64,000 bases of DNA from Asterella californica (lineage: Eukaryota; Streptophyta; Marchantiopsida; Marchantiales; Aytoniaceae). Numbering within the stretch: the stretch's first letter is position 1; every line of letters begins with the position of its first letter. Below are positions 42,159 through 56,167 of the stretch, in pieces. The notes below the pieces were generated by a model that saw only the letters and a program-made list of their open reading frames with translations, was not told the origin of the DNA and searched no databases. The stretch spans positions 62,001-126,000 of the forward strand of contig JAYKYS010000005.1 of assembly GCA_036924285.1 (NCBI GenBank), given 5' to 3'. Both the position numbers and the translations under genes were made by a program.

Positions 42159-42263
42159 TACGATCTCCTAGGGTTTCCTAGGCTCACATGTTGACTTTGT
42201 ATTGTATTTTTTTCTGCCTTTGACTCTTTGGGTCTTCCGGGCTTGATATTCATTCATTCATTC

Positions 42264-42854
42264 TACATGCTCTAGTCTGATAGATAGACATGCTCAAAGA
42301 TGCAAAATAGCAGATTGTGATATAACATGGAGATCTACTTTCTCCACCAACTCGAATCCAATGATATTATCCACCCACATCTTGAAGAACCACTTCAACA
42401 AGCTGATGCAAATAAGATCTGCCGTAAGTTGCAATACCTCCAAAACCACGTCCTTTATGTTGCTTGCGCTTGTTCCAAGTAGAGCCGATCAAAGTAAAAC
42501 CATCCAACTCATGTACATTGTTTCCTTCATGTTCTCATGTCTCCACCAAGTTGATGATATCAGCCTTGTTCCAAATGGGTAAAGCGCTTGTGTACTTTGA
42601 CTTAGTAAGCCCATGAATGTTCCACATCATAACTCTAAGGGTCGGAAATTGCTATTTGGAAGCATCTCGTCTCCTTTGTGTGACAACAACACGTCCATCT
42701 CTTAAGAAAGCAATGAACCCTCCTTGTTAAGCCTCTTTTACCTTCACAAGCTCCTTCCGCTTGGCTTCAGGTTGTAGCGGTGTGAGATCAGGATACAACC
42801 AGATCTGCCTCCCCTTCAAGACAACTTTGTTAGCCATCGCTGTATCTCGTTGTG
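42264..42854 (-). repeat. Unit 5 inverted LINE arm
   Basis: Same 591-bp segment as 25349-25939, with no difference noticed. Confidence 0.92.
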
Positions 42855-43782
42855 ATCAATGGTGCTAAAGTTCAGATGAAAACCAGCTTGTGAATGAGTT
42901 CTCACTTCAGAACCTTCTACCCAAGCGTTGAGTTTTGTCTCCAACAAGCTACCATAGAGTTTGGTGGTGGGCAACATCTTTGCCAAGTTGTATGGGAGCT
43001 TGCTAGAGAGAAAACTCAAGTTTGGGCAGAAGGATCCAATGTGAGAGCTCGTTCACAAGCAAGTTTCCGTCTTACCTTTAGCACCATTGATCATATCCTT
43101 TGTCTTCGTGTTGCTTGGGAGAAGTCCAAAGGTAATGATAAATCTCTCTATGCTGCTTTTATTGACTACATAAAAACTTTTGATAGGGTGCCTAGGAAGC
43201 TTTTATGGGTCAGACTTGTTATCATTGCCAGACTTGTTGATTATTATCATTGGTGTTCCTAAAGACATGATAGCAGCGATTTCTAAACTCTATGAACGAG
43301 TTTATGTGAAGCTTACCTCGACACAATCAAAAAAGATCTTTAGCACCATTGCAGGTATTCAAGGTTGTCTTCTCTCTCTACTCTATTTGGTATCTTCATT
43401 GATGACGTGGAGAGATGTCTTGCTGAATTTGAAGGAGAAGGTGTGAAGTTGGGAATGTATATCATTCAAGCATTGATTTATGCTGATGATATCATCCTTC
43501 TATCATGTGATCCTTTGAGTTTACAATGACATTTGGATGCTTTTGAGGTGTTTTGGAACAACATGCAGATGGAAGTGAACCTTTCGAAGTCCAAGGTGAT
43601 GGTGGTGGGTTCAAAAGTTCGTCATTCTTTTCTCTACAAGGGTCAAGTTTTACAACAAGGTGGAGAGTTACAAGTACTTGAGCATTGACTTCTCTCATAA
43701 CTACAGTTGGGTTTTGTGCATTCATAAGAGAGTTGAAGCTTGTTACAAAGCTTTGTATTCTCTTTTGAACCGTTGTCGATGT
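42855..43782 (+). pseudogene. Unit 5 decayed LINE RT fragment with inverted head
   Basis: Same lesions as the other units. Confidence 0.88.
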
Positions 43783-43969
43783 TGTCGTGTTGTAGATTGG
43801 CTAGGGTGTGAAACCACCACATATCTTTATCGTACGTGTTTTGATGTTGAAGAGCCACCGAGATCTTATCGTGTCGAAAGATAAAGCTCCACGTGGACAA
43901 TATATTTACTCTCCGCTGAGTGGAGATACAAGTAGTACTCTTGTCGTCATGCGAAGTTGATGTATAATT
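43783..43969. repeat. Unit 5 spacer
   Basis: Same 187-bp block as 1185-1371. Confidence 0.6.
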
Positions 43970-44287
43970 GGTTTTGAGCAAGCTTGGTACCATTGGAAAG
44001 GTCTCGGCGAGACGCTTCCATTGAGATAAATCTTGTTGCGATATGAGGAGAATTGAGGCGTTGAGGTGTGTTTCTATTTCGCAGACCTGTTGGAGAGAGG
44101 AGTTGACACCCGTGGACAAAATCGATCGTCGAAGGAGCTGTGGTTGTTGGTTTTGAGCAAGCTTGGTACCATTGGAAAGGTCTCGGCGAGACGCTTCCAT
44201 TGAGATAAATCTATTTGCGATCTGAGGAGAATTGAGGTTTTGAGGTGTGCTCTTAGCTCGCTGATTTGTTAAACTAGTTCTTCGGTG

Positions 44288-44961
44288 ATGATGGAGGAGA
44301 TTAAACAACTCCTTCATAAGGTGTTGGCAGCGGTGGAAGAAGTATCGGTTGAAGTAGCAGATCTGCATCGAGAGCTCATAGCACATAAGAGTGAGCTTGT
44401 TTCTGTTGTGTGCGATGTTCATGCTTTGAAGAACATGCAAACCGTTGTTGCTACAACTACCAAAGAGATTTCTCCTCTACACTCTCAGCATCTGCTGTTT
44501 CTGCTGAGGAGAAATCTGCGGTGGTAAATGTTAATTTCAAAGAAGTAGTAGAGAAGTTGGAGATGAAGATGAAATCTTATGCTGAAGCTACCAAGGCGGC
44601 TCAAGTCTCTCTTTTTCAAGAGCAAGAGAATGAAAAGTTGAACCAACTCTCAAGGGTGAAAAATGTGAGAATATCCGATTTACCTGAGCTAGAGAAGGAA
44701 GAGACCAAAGAAGTAGCTACCACTTTCTTTGCTGACACGTTACATGTTCACAAGCCTATCCTAGTTCAAGCTTACCGCATAGGGCAAAAAGGCTCACAAC
44801 CTCGAGCAATATTGGCTAAGTTTGCAGATCAGGCACAACGAGATACAGCGATGGCTAACAAAGCTGTCTTGAAGGGGAGACAGATCTGGTTGTATCCTGA
44901 TCTCACACCGCTATAAGCTGAAGCCAAGCGGAAGGAGCTTGTGAAGGTAAAAGAGGTTTAA
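44288..44961 (+). pseudogene. LINE ORF1, copy E, broken by frameshift
   Basis: Start intact. RRM-like part readable from 44410 in the second frame, with RISDLPELE. The shared frameshift and TAA are present. Confidence 0.75.
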
Positions 44962-45061
44962 CAAGGAAAGGTTTTTCATTGCTTTCTTAAGAGAAGGACG
45001 TGTTGTTGTCACACAAAGAAGACGAGATGCTTCCAAATAGCAATTTCCGACCCTTAGAGTT

Positions 45062-48000
45062 ATGATGTGGAACATTCATGGGCTTACTAAGTCAAAGTAC
45101 ACAAGCGCTTTACCCATTTGGAACAAGGCTGATATCATCAACTTGGTGGAGACATGAGAACATGAAGGAAACAATGTACATGAGTTGGATGGTTTTACTT
45201 TGATCGGCTCTACTTGGAACAAGCGCAAGCAACATAAAGGACGTGGTTTTGGAGGTATTGCAACTTACGTCAGATCTTATTTGCATGAGCTTGTTGAAGT
45301 GGTTCTTCAAGATGTGGGTGGACAATATCATTGGATTCGAGTTGGTGGAGAAAGTAGATCTGCATGTTATATCGCAATCTGCTATTTTGCATCTTTGAGC
45401 ATGTCTATCTATCAGACTAGAGCATGTAGCACGAGCCAACCTTTCCATCGTCTTTCTATTGATGTTTTGAGATATCAAGAGAAGGGCAAGGTCTTTATGA
45501 TGGGAGATTTCAATGCTAGAGTTCACACTTGCCAATTCACACAATTCTATGCTCTTGACCACTCCCCTATTCTTGAAGAAGATGATGATCCTACTGGTCC
45601 CGTGCCTCCTTAGATACATCCACCAATGACATGAAAGAACACTTCTTGACTTTTGGAGCAATCTGTAGTTTGAAAATTCTGAACGGTACATCCCGTTTTC
45701 CTAGCTCTAACATGAAAACATACGTCTCTACCTCTGGATCAAGCATAGTAGACTACCTCCTCTCCTCATCTCTTGATAGTTCACTCATTTCAGCATTTGA
45801 AGTTTTGGATCTACAACCTGAATCTGATCACACTCCTCTACTGTTCTCACTATCCTTGTCTAGCTCATTTGCACCTTACAAGTTGAAAGGTTTTGATGGG
45901 AGCAACACTACCTCTAGACTTCGTCTTGATCATCGGAAAAGACATCTTTATCAAACTGCTCTAGAGAATTTGATATCTATTACACAGTGGAGCCACAATC
46001 TTGACCAACGAGATACACAATTGACGGATGTCTTGAAGAAAATTGCAACTCGGTTTTTCTCTCAACACTCAAGCAGAAAGCTCAAAGGTAACCCTTGCAA
46101 TGGCTGGTTTGATGAAGAGTGCAAACTTGCTCGGTTAAAGGTTCTAGACAAGGCTTGTGACTTGGAAGCAACAACCTTGTACAAGCAGTTGATCAAACGT
46201 AAGAAGAGAGCTTTCTTGAGAAAGAAAGGCTTGGAACTTGCTTTTGATTTTCAGAAGGATCCCAAAGCTTTTTGGAGACGTTTAGCATCCCGTCCAAGTT
46301 CACCAAGTCTTGATCCTTCAGCTTTGATGTCCTACGTTGAGCAACTTTACTTCTCTCCACATGCACCATGTATGCCACAAAGTGAAGGACTACCGCAGAC
46401 CTTTTCAATGGACGAAGTACGACATCAGCTCAGTAGGCTTGCAAGTGGAAAATCTGAGGATCTAGAAGGACTTTCTGCAGAGCTACTACAATGGGGAGGT
46501 GATTCTCTCATTCCTATACTTACCAAGCTTCTGAATGATGCTGCTGTACATGGTTTCCCTAAGAGTTGGTTTATGCGCAAAGTGATTCTCATCCACAAGT
46601 CGGGCAAGAAGGATGATGTTACCAACTATAGAACTATCATGGTGGGCAACATCTTTGCCAAGTTGTATGGGAGCTTGCTAGAGAGAAAACTCAGTGTTTG
46701 GGCAGAAGAATCTAATGTGAGAGCTCGTTCACAAGCAGGTTTTCGTCCTACCTTTAGCACCATTGATCATATTCTTTGTCTTCGTGTTGCTTGGAAGAAG
46801 TCAAAAGGAAATGGTAAAGCTCTCTATGCTACTTTTATCGACTACACAAAAGCTTTTGATAGGGTGCCTAGGAAGCTCTTATGGGACAGACTTGTTGCCA
46901 TTGGTGTTCCTAAAGACATGATGGCAGCGGTTTCTAAACTCTATGAACGAGTTTATGTGAAGCTTACCTCGACACAATCAAAGGAGATCTTTAGCACTAT
47001 TGGAGTCATTCAAGGTTGTCCTCTCTCCCTTACTCTATTTGGTATCTTCATCGATGACGTGGAGAGATGTCTTGCTGAATTCGGAGGAGAAGGTGTGAAG
47101 TTGGGAATCTATATCATTCAAGCATTGATTTATGCTGATTATATCATCCTTCTATCACGTGATCCTTTGAGTTTACAACGACATTTGGATGCTCTTGAGG
47201 TCTTTTGCAACAACATGCAGATGGAAGTGAACCTTTCGAAGTCCAAGGTGATGGTGGTGGGTTCAAAAGTGCGCCATTCTTTTCTCTACAAGGGCCAAGT
47301 TTTACAACAAGTGGAGAGTTACAAGTACTTGGGCATTGACTTCTCTCATAACTACGGTTGGGCTTTGTGCATTCATAAGAGAGTTGAAGCTGGTTACAAA
47401 GCTTTGTACTCTCTTTTGAATCGTTGTCGACGTGCTCATCTCTTAGCATGGGATTTGAGAAAGTTTCTCTTCAGAGTTTGATTTTGCCTGTGATACTTTA
47501 TGGTGTTCAAGTGTGGGGGCCTGGTGCAAGGAAAGGAGCTTGAGAACGTATCGAGAAGGTTCAAAAAGTGTTCTTACAAGTGGAGCTTGGTGTAAGATGC
47601 CAAACACCATATGCTATGCTCCTTGCTGAATCTGGTTGCTTATCCGTGGAAGCAGAAGCTCTTTACTTGACTATCATTTATGTCTCAAGAGTGAGATCTC
47701 TTGGAGAGACGAGATTACCTTGTCAAGCTCTAAGAGCTACATTCTCATTTGGTTGGTATGCTGATGTGGTGGCTTGGTGTGGAAGATGGAACATTTTTGA
47801 GCGTGATTTTGACCTTCCACCTATTGCTCTTCGGGAGTTGATTCAGAAAAGGTTTTTACATGCTATATGGTCTCAACCCAAGACCAAGATGGCTTACTAT
47901 CAGCAACATGTCAACCCCATGTTGGTGTATTGTGAACAAGAGTACCTCCGGACACCTATTTCAATCTCTCTTCCACATATCATCGCTCAGTACCGCACAA

Positions 48001-48257
48001 GCTCTCATAGACTTGGCATTGAGGAAGGACGTTGGCTAAACATTGTTAGGAGTGAACGGCTTTGTAGACTTTGTGATTTAGATCAAATAGAGGATAATGA
48101 TCATGTATTCATTGTATGTCCCTTGTATGATGAGATTAGATGTAGACATAAGATAGTTGCTAGTGATTTCTATACACTTTTACAGATGTCAGCTCTCCCA
48201 CTAGGGCTTTATATTAGAGATATAGTTTCTTGTCGAACCAATGCTCTTTTGCATTGA
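45062..48257 (+). pseudogene. LINE ORF2, copy E, catalytic site lost
   Basis: The endonuclease reading 45185-45613 includes GDFNAR; RT is open 45631-47481; the C-terminal reading is 47568-48257. The RT motif reads YADY at 47131-47142 (GAT to TAT), removing a metal-binding Asp that polymerisation needs. The shared endonuclease TGA, two frame changes and a TGA at 47541 are also present. Confidence 0.9.
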
Positions 48258-48362
48258 TACGATCTCCTAGGGTTTCCTAGGCTCACATGTTGACTTTGTA
48301 TTGTATTTTTTTCTGCCTTTGACTCTTTGGGTCTTCCGGGCTTGATATTCATTCATTCATTC

Positions 48363-48953
48363 TACATGCTCTAGTCTGATAGATAGACATGCTCAAAGAT
48401 GCAAAATAGCAGATTGTGATATAACATGGAGATCTACTTTCTCCACCAACTCGAATCCAATGATATTATCCACCCACATCTTGAAGAACCACTTCAACAA
48501 GCTGATGCAAATAAGATCTGCCGTAAGTTGCAATACCTCCAAAACCACGTCCTTTATGTTGCTTGCGCTTGTTCCAAGTAGAGCCGATCAAAGTAAAACC
48601 ATCCAACTCATGTACATTGTTTCCTTCATGTTCTCATGTCTCCACCAAGTTGATGATATCAGCCTTGTTCCAAATGGGTAAAGCGCTTGTGTACTTTGAC
48701 TTAGTAAGCCCATGAATGTTCCACATCATAACTCTAAGGGTCGGAAATTGCTATTTGGAAGCATCTCGTCTCCTTTGTGTGACAACAACACGTCCATCTC
48801 TTAAGAAAGCAATGAACCCTCCTTGTTAAGCCTCTTTTACCTTCACAAGCTCCTTCCGCTTGGCTTCAGGTTGTAGCGGTGTGAGATCAGGATACAACCA
48901 AATCTGCCTCCCCTTCAAGACAATTTTGTTAGCCATCGCTGTATCTCGTTGTG
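48363..48953 (-). repeat. Unit 6 inverted LINE arm
   Basis: As unit 5 with private changes shared with unit 7 (for example ccaaatctgc for ccagatctgc, acaattttg for acaactttg). Confidence 0.92.
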
Positions 48954-49881
48954 ATCAATGGTGCTAAAGTTCAGATGAAAACCAGCTTGTGAATGAGTTC
49001 TCACTTCAGAACCTTCTACCCAAGCGTTGAGTTTTGTCTCCAACAAGCTACCATAGAGTTTGGTGGTGGGCAACATCTTTGCCAAGTTGTATGGGAGCTT
49101 GCTAGAGAGAAAACTCAAGTTTGGGCAGAAGGATCCAATGTGAGAGCTCGTTCACAAGCAAGTTTCCGTCTTACCTTTAGCACCATTGATCATATCCTTT
49201 GTCTTCGTGTTGCTTGGGAGAAGTCCAAAGGTAATGATAAATCTCTCTATGCTGCTTTTATTGACTACATAAAAACTTTTGATAGGGTGCCTAGGAAGCT
49301 TTTATGGGTCAGACTTGTTATCATTGCCAGACTTGTTGATTATTATCATTGGTGTTCCTAAAGACATGATAGCAGCGATTTCTAAACTCTATGAACGAGT
49401 TTATGTGAAGCTTACCTCGACACAATCAAAAAAGATCTTTAGCACCATTGCAGGTATTCAAGGTTGTCTTCTCTCTCTACTCTATTTGGTATCTTCATTG
49501 ATGACGTGGAGAGATGTCTTGCTGAATTTGAAGGAGAAGGTGTGAAGTTGGGAATGTATATCATTCAAGCATTGATTTATGCTGATGATATCATCCTTCT
49601 ATCATGTGATCCTTTGAGTTTACAATGACATTTGGATGCTTTTGAGGTGTTTTGGAACAACATGCAGATGGAAGTGAACCTTTCGAAGTCCAAGGTGATG
49701 GTGGTGGGTTCAAAAGTTCGTCATTCTTTTCTCTACAAGGGTCAAGTTTTACAACAAGGTGGAGAGTTACAAGTACTTGAGCATTGACTTCTCTCATAAC
49801 TACAGTTGGGTTTTGTGCATTCATAAGAGAGTTGAAGCTTGTTACAAAGCTTTGTATTCTCTTTTGAACCGTTGTCGATGT
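48954..49881 (+). pseudogene. Unit 6 decayed LINE RT fragment with inverted head
   Basis: Same lesions as the other units. Confidence 0.88.
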
Positions 49882-50068
49882 TGTCGTGTTGTAGATTGGC
49901 TAGGGTGTGAAACCACCACATATCTTTATCGTACGTGTTTTGATGTTGAAGAGCCACCGAGATCTTATCGTGTCGAAAGATAAAGCTCCACGTGGACAAT
50001 ATATTTACTCTCCGCTGAGTGGAGATACAAGTAGTACTCTTGTCGTCATGCGAAGTTGATGTATAATT
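49882..50068. repeat. Unit 6 spacer
   Basis: Same 187-bp block as 1185-1371. The monomer that follows has tctcgacgag for tctcggcgag, shared with unit 7 only. Confidence 0.6.
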
Positions 50069-50386
50069 GGTTTTGAGCAAGCTTGGTACCATTGGAAAGG
50101 TCTCGACGAGACGCTTCCATTGAGATAAATCTTGTTGCGATATGAAGAGAATTGAGGCGTTGAGGTGTGTTTCTATTTCGCAGACCTGTTGGAGAGAGGA
50201 GTTGACACCCGTGGACAAAATCGATCGTCGAAGGAGCTGTGGTTGTTGGTTTTGAGCAAGCTTGGTACCATTGGAAAGGTCTCGGCGAGACGCTTCCATT
50301 GAGATAAATCTATTTGCGATCTGAGGAGAATTGAGGTTTTGAGGTGTGCTCTTAGCTCGCTGATTTGTTAAACTAGTTCTTCGGTG

Positions 50387-51060
50387 ATGATGGAGGAGAT
50401 TAAACAACTCCTTCATAAGGTGTTGGCAGCGGTGGAAGAAGTATCGGTTGAAGTAGCAGATCTGCATCGAGAGCTCATAGCACATAAGAGTGAGCTTGTT
50501 TCTGTTGTGTGCGATGTTCATGCTTTGAAGAACATGCAAACCGTTGTTGCTACAACTACCAAAGAGATTTCTCCTCTACACTCTCAGCATCTGCTGTTTC
50601 TGCTGAGGAGAAATCTGCGGTGGTAAATGTTAATTTCAAAGAAGTAGTAGAGAAGTTGGAGATGAAGATGAAATCTTATGCTGAAGCTACCAAGGCGGCT
50701 CAAGTCTCTCTTTTTCAAGAGCAAGAGAATGAAAAGTTGAACCAACTCTCAAGGGTGAAAAATGTGAGAATATCCGATTTACCTGAGCTAGAGAAGGAAG
50801 AGACCAAAGAAGTAGCTACCACTTTCTTTGCTGACACGTTACATGTTCACAAGCCTATCCTAGTTCAAGCTTACCGCATAGGGCAAAAAGGCTCACAACC
50901 TCGAGCAATATTGGCTAAGTTTGCAGATCAGGCACAACGAGATACAGCGATGGCTAACAAAGCTGTCTTGAAGGGGAGACAGATCTGGTTGTATCCTGAT
51001 CTCACACCGCTATAAGCTGAAGCCAAGCGGAAGGAGCTTGTGAAGGTAAAAGAGGTTTAA
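50387..51060 (+). pseudogene. LINE ORF1, copy F, broken by frameshift
   Basis: Same readings as copy E. Confidence 0.75.
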
Positions 51061-51160
51061 CAAGGAAAGGTTTTTCATTGCTTTCTTAAGAGAAGGACGT
51101 GTTGTTGTCACACAAAGAAGACGAGATGCTTCCAAATAGCAATTTCCGACCCTTAGAGTT

Positions 51161-54100
51161 ATGATGTGGAACATTCATGGGCTTACTAAGTCAAAGTACA
51201 CAAGCGCTTTACCCATTTGGAACAAGGCTGATATCATCAACTTGGTGGAGACATGAGAACATGAAGGAAACAATGTACATGAGTTGGATGGTTTTACTTT
51301 GATCGGCTCTACTTGGAACAAGCGCAAGCAACATAAAGGACGTGGTTTTGGAGGTATTGCAACTTACGTCAGATCTTATTTGCATGAGCTTGTTGAAGTG
51401 GTTCTTCAAGATGTGGGTGGACAATATCATTGGATTCGAGTTGGTGGAGAAAGTAGATCTGCATGTTATATCGCAATCTGCTATTTTGCATCTTTGAGCA
51501 TGTCTATCTATCAGACTAGAGCATGTAGCACGAGCCAACCTTTCCATCGTCTTTCTATTGATGTTTTGAGATATCAAGAGAAGGGCAAGGTCTTTATGAT
51601 GGGAGATTTCAATGCTAGAGTTCACACTTGCCAATTCACACAATTCTATGCTCTTGACCACTCCCCTATTCTTGAAGAAGATGATGATCCTACTGGTCCC
51701 GTGCCTCCTTAGATACATCCACCAATGACATGAAAGAACACTTCTTGACTTTTGGAGCAATCTGTAGTTTGAAAATTCTGAACGGTACATCCCGTTTTCC
51801 TAGCTCTAACATGAAAACATACGTCTCTACCTCTGGATCAAGCATAGTAGACTACCTCCTCTCCTCATCTCTTGATAGTTCACTCATTTCAGCATTTGAA
51901 GTTTTGGATCTACAACCTGAATCTGATCACACTCCTCTACTGTTCTCACTATCCTTGTCTAGCTCATTTGCACCTTACAAGTTGAAAGGTTTTGATGGGA
52001 GCAACACTACCTCTAGACTTCGTCTTGATCATCGGAAAAGACATCTTTATCAAACTGCTCTAGAGAATTTGATATCTATTACACAGTGGAGCCACAATCT
52101 TGACCAACGAGATACACAATTGACGGATGTCTTGAAGAAAATTGCAACTCGGTTTTTCTCTCAACACTCAAGCAGAAAGCTCAAAGGTAACCCTTGCAAT
52201 GGCTGGTTTGATGAAGAGTGCAAACTTGCTCGGTTAAAGGTTCTAGACAAGGCTTGTGACTTGGAAGCAACAACCTTGTACAAGCAGTTGATCAAACGTA
52301 AGAAGAGAGCTTTCTTGAGAAAGAAAGGCTTGGAACTTGCTTTTGATTTTCAGAAGGATCCCAAAGCTTTTTGGAGACGTTTAGCATCCCGTCCAAGTTC
52401 ACCAAGTCTTGATCCTTCAGCTTTGATGTCCTACGTTGAGCAACTTTACTTCTCTCCACATGCACCATGTATGCCACAAAGTGAAGGACTACCGCAGACC
52501 TTTTCAATGGACGAAGTACGACATCAGCTCAGTAGGCTTGCAAGTGGAAAATCTGAGGATCTAGAAGGACTTTCTGCAGAGCTACTACAATGGGGAGGTG
52601 ATTCTCTCATTCCTATACTTACCAAGCTTCTGAATGATGCTGCTGTACATGGTTTCCCTAAGAGTTGGTTTATGCGCAAAGTGATTCTCATCCACAAGTC
52701 GGGCAAGAAGGATGATGTTACCAACTATAGAACTATCATGGTGGGCAACATCTTTGCCAAGTTGTATGGGAGCTTGCTAGAGAGAAAACTCAGTGTTTGG
52801 GCAGAAGAATCTAATGTGAGAGCTCGTTCACAAGCAGGTTTTCGTCCTACCTTTAGCACCATTGATCATATTCTTTGTCTTCGTGTTGCTTGGAAGAAGT
52901 CAAAAGGAAATGGTAAAGCTCTCTATGCTACTTTTATCGACTACACAAAAGCTTTTGATAGGGTGCCTAGGAAGCTCTTATGGGACAGACTTGTTGCCAT
53001 TGGTGTTCCTAAAGACATGATGGCAGCGGTTTCTAAACTCTATGAACGAGTTTATGTGAAGCTTACCTCGACACAATCAAAGGAGATCTTTAGCACTATT
53101 GGAGTCATTCAAGGTTGTCCTCTCTCCCTTACTCTATTTGGTATCTTCATCGATGACGTGGAGAGATGTCTTGCTGAATTCGGAGGAGAAGGTGTGAAGT
53201 TGGGAATCTATATCATTCAAGCATTGATTTATGCTGATTATATCATCCTTCTATCACGTGATCCTTTGAGTTTACAACGACATTTGGATGCTCTTGAGGT
53301 CTTTTGCAACAACATGCAGATGGAAGTGAACCTTTCGAAGTCCAAGGTGATGGTGGTGGGTTCAAAAGTGCGCCATTCTTTTCTCTACAAGGGCCAAGTT
53401 TTACAACAAGTGGAGAGTTACAAGTACTTGGGCATTGACTTCTCTCATAACTACGGTTGGGCTTTGTGCATTCATAAGAGAGTTGAAGCTGGTTACAAAG
53501 CTTTGTACTCTCTTTTGAATCGTTGTCGACGTGCTCATCTCTTAGCATGGGATTTGAGAAAGTTTCTCTTCAGAGTTTGATTTTGCCTGTGATACTTTAT
53601 GGTGTTCAAGTGTGGGGGCCTGGTGCAAGGAAAGGAGCTTGAGAACGTATCGAGAAGGTTCAAAAAGTGTTCTTACAAGTGGAGCTTGGTGTAAGATGCC
53701 AAACACCATATGCTATGCTCCTTGCTGAATCTGGTTGCTTATCCGTGGAAGCAGAAGCTCTTTACTTGACTATCATTTATGTCTCAAGAGTGAGATCTCT
53801 TGGAGAGACGAGATTACCTTGTCAAGCTCTAAGAGCTACATTCTCATTTGGTTGGTATGCTGATGTGGTGGCTTGGTGTGGAAGATGGAACATTTTTGAG
53901 CGTGATTTTGACCTTCCACCTATTGCTCTTCGGGAGTTGATTCAGAAAAGGTTTTTACATGCTATATGGTCTCAACCCAAGACCAAGATGGCTTACTATC
54001 AGCAACATGTCAACCCCATGTTGGTGTATTGTGAACAAGAGTACCTCCGGACACCTATTTCAATCTCTCTTCCAGATATCATCGCTCAGTACCGCACAAG

Positions 54101-54356
54101 CTCTCATAGACTTGGCATTGAGGAAGGACGTTGGCTAAACATTGTTAGGAGTGAACGGCTTTGTAGACTTTGTGATTTAGATCAAATAGAGGATAATGAT
54201 CATGTATTCATTGTATGTCCCTTGTATGATGAGATTAGATGTAGACATAAGATAGTTGCTAGTGATTTCTATACACTTTTACAGATGTCAGCTCTCCCAC
54301 TAGGGCTTTATATTAGAGATATAGTTTCTTGTCGAACCAATGCTCTTTTGCATTGA
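51161..54356 (+). pseudogene. LINE ORF2, copy F, catalytic site lost
   Basis: YADY at 53230-53241; TGA at 53640-53642; same endonuclease stop and frame changes as copy E. RT open 51730-53580, C-terminal reading 53667-54356. Confidence 0.9.
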
Positions 54357-54461
54357 TACGATCTCCTAGGGTTTCCTAGGCTCACATGTTGACTTTGTAT
54401 TGTATTTTTTTCTGCCTTTGACTCTTTGGGTCTTCCGGGCTTGATATTCATTCATTCATTC

Positions 54462-55052
54462 TACATGCTCTAGTCTGATAGATAGACATGCTCAAAGATG
54501 CAAAATAGCAGATTGTGATATAACATGGAGATCTACTTTCTCCACCAACTCGAATCCAATGATATTATCCACCCACATCTTGAAGAACCACTTCAACAAG
54601 CTGATGCAAATAAGATCTGCCGTAAGTTGCAATACCTCCAAAACCACGTCCTTTATGTTGCTTGCGCTTGTTCCAAGTAGAGCCGATCAAAGTAAAACCA
54701 TCCAACTCATGTACATTGTTTCCTTCATGTTCTCATGTCTCCACCAAGTTGATGATATCAGCCTTGTTCCAAATGGGTAAAGCGCTTGTGTACTTTGACT
54801 TAGTAAGCCCATGAATGTTCCACATCATAACTCTAAGGGTCGGAAATTGCTATTTGGAAGCATCTCGTCTCCTTTGTGTGACAACAACACGTCCATCTCT
54901 TAAGAAAGCAATGAACCCTCCTTGTTAAGCCTCTTTTACCTTCACAAGCTCCTTCCGCTTGGCTTCAGGTTGTAGCGGTGTGAGATCAGGATACAACCAA
55001 ATCTGCCTCCCCTTCAAGACAATTTTGTTAGCCATCGCTGTATCTCGTTGTG
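54462..55052 (-). repeat. Unit 7 inverted LINE arm
   Basis: Matches unit 6, including its private changes. Confidence 0.92.
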
Positions 55053-55980
55053 ATCAATGGTGCTAAAGTTCAGATGAAAACCAGCTTGTGAATGAGTTCT
55101 CACTTCAGAACCTTCTACCCAAGCGTTGAGTTTTGTCTCCAACAAGCTACCATAGAGTTTGGTGGTGGGCAACATCTTTGCCAAGTTGTATGGGAGCTTG
55201 CTAGAGAGAAAACTCAAGTTTGGGCAGAAGGATCCAATGTGAGAGCTCGTTCACAAGCAAGTTTCCGTCTTACCTTTAGCACCATTGATCATATCCTTTG
55301 TCTTCGTGTTGCTTGGGAGAAGTCCAAAGGTAATGATAAATCTCTCTATGCTGCTTTTATTGACTACATAAAAACTTTTGATAGGGTGCCTAGGAAGCTT
55401 TTATGGGTCAGACTTGTTATCATTGCCAGACTTGTTGATTATTATCATTGGTGTTCCTAAAGACATGATAGCAGCGATTTCTAAACTCTATGAACGAGTT
55501 TATGTGAAGCTTACCTCGACACAATCAAAAAAGATCTTTAGCACCATTGCAGGTATTCAAGGTTGTCTTCTCTCTCTACTCTATTTGGTATCTTCATTGA
55601 TGACGTGGAGAGATGTCTTGCTGAATTTGAAGGAGAAGGTGTGAAGTTGGGAATGTATATCATTCAAGCATTGATTTATGCTGATGATATCATCCTTCTA
55701 TCATGTGATCCTTTGAGTTTACAATGACATTTGGATGCTTTTGAGGTGTTTTGGAACAACATGCAGATGGAAGTGAACCTTTCGAAGTCCAAGGTGATGG
55801 TGGTGGGTTCAAAAGTTCGTCATTCTTTTCTCTACAAGGGTCAAGTTTTACAACAAGGTGGAGAGTTACAAGTACTTGAGCATTGACTTCTCTCATAACT
55901 ACAGTTGGGTTTTGTGCATTCATAAGAGAGTTGAAGCTTGTTACAAAGCTTTGTATTCTCTTTTGAACCGTTGTCGATGT
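55053..55980 (+). pseudogene. Unit 7 decayed LINE RT fragment with inverted head
   Basis: Same lesions as the other units. Confidence 0.88.
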
Positions 55981-56167
55981 TGTCGTGTTGTAGATTGGCT
56001 AGGGTGTGAAACCACCACATATCTTTATCGTACGTGTTTTGATGTTGAAGAGCCACCGAGATCTTATCGTGTCGAAAGATAAAGCTCCACGTGGACAATA
56101 TATTTACTCTCCGCTGAGTGGAGATACAAGTAGTACTCTTGTCGTCATGCGAAGTTGATGTATAATT
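55981..56167. repeat. Unit 7 spacer
   Basis: Same 187-bp block as 1185-1371. Confidence 0.6.

Larger units (their letters stand above)
27055..42263 (+). mobile_element. L1-type LINE, copy D (unit 4), split by Ty3-2
   Basis: Occupies 27055-28771 and 39584-42263. It shares private variants with copy C (for example the change giving MQTVDATTTK in ORF1 and SVVVNV), so it is its closest relative. YADD is intact (41032-41043) and the Trp codon at 41442-41444 is intact. With the Ty3 insert and one target duplication removed, the unit is exactly 6,099 bp. Confidence 0.9.
43970..48362 (+). mobile_element. L1-type LINE, copy E (unit 5), uninterrupted
   Basis: The unit is 6,099 bp. It lacks the 4-bp endonuclease insertion of copies A and B. 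It carries a Gly-to-Asp change in ORF1 (RISDLPELE) and loss of the second catalytic Asp in RT, both shared with copies F and G. The TGA at 47541-47543 is shared with A, F and G but not with C and D. Confidence 0.9.
50069..54461 (+). mobile_element. L1-type LINE, copy F (unit 6)
   Basis: The unit is 6,099 bp and nearly identical to units 5 and 7. It shares a His-to-Asp change in the C-terminal domain (SLPDIIAQ) with copy G only. Confidence 0.9.
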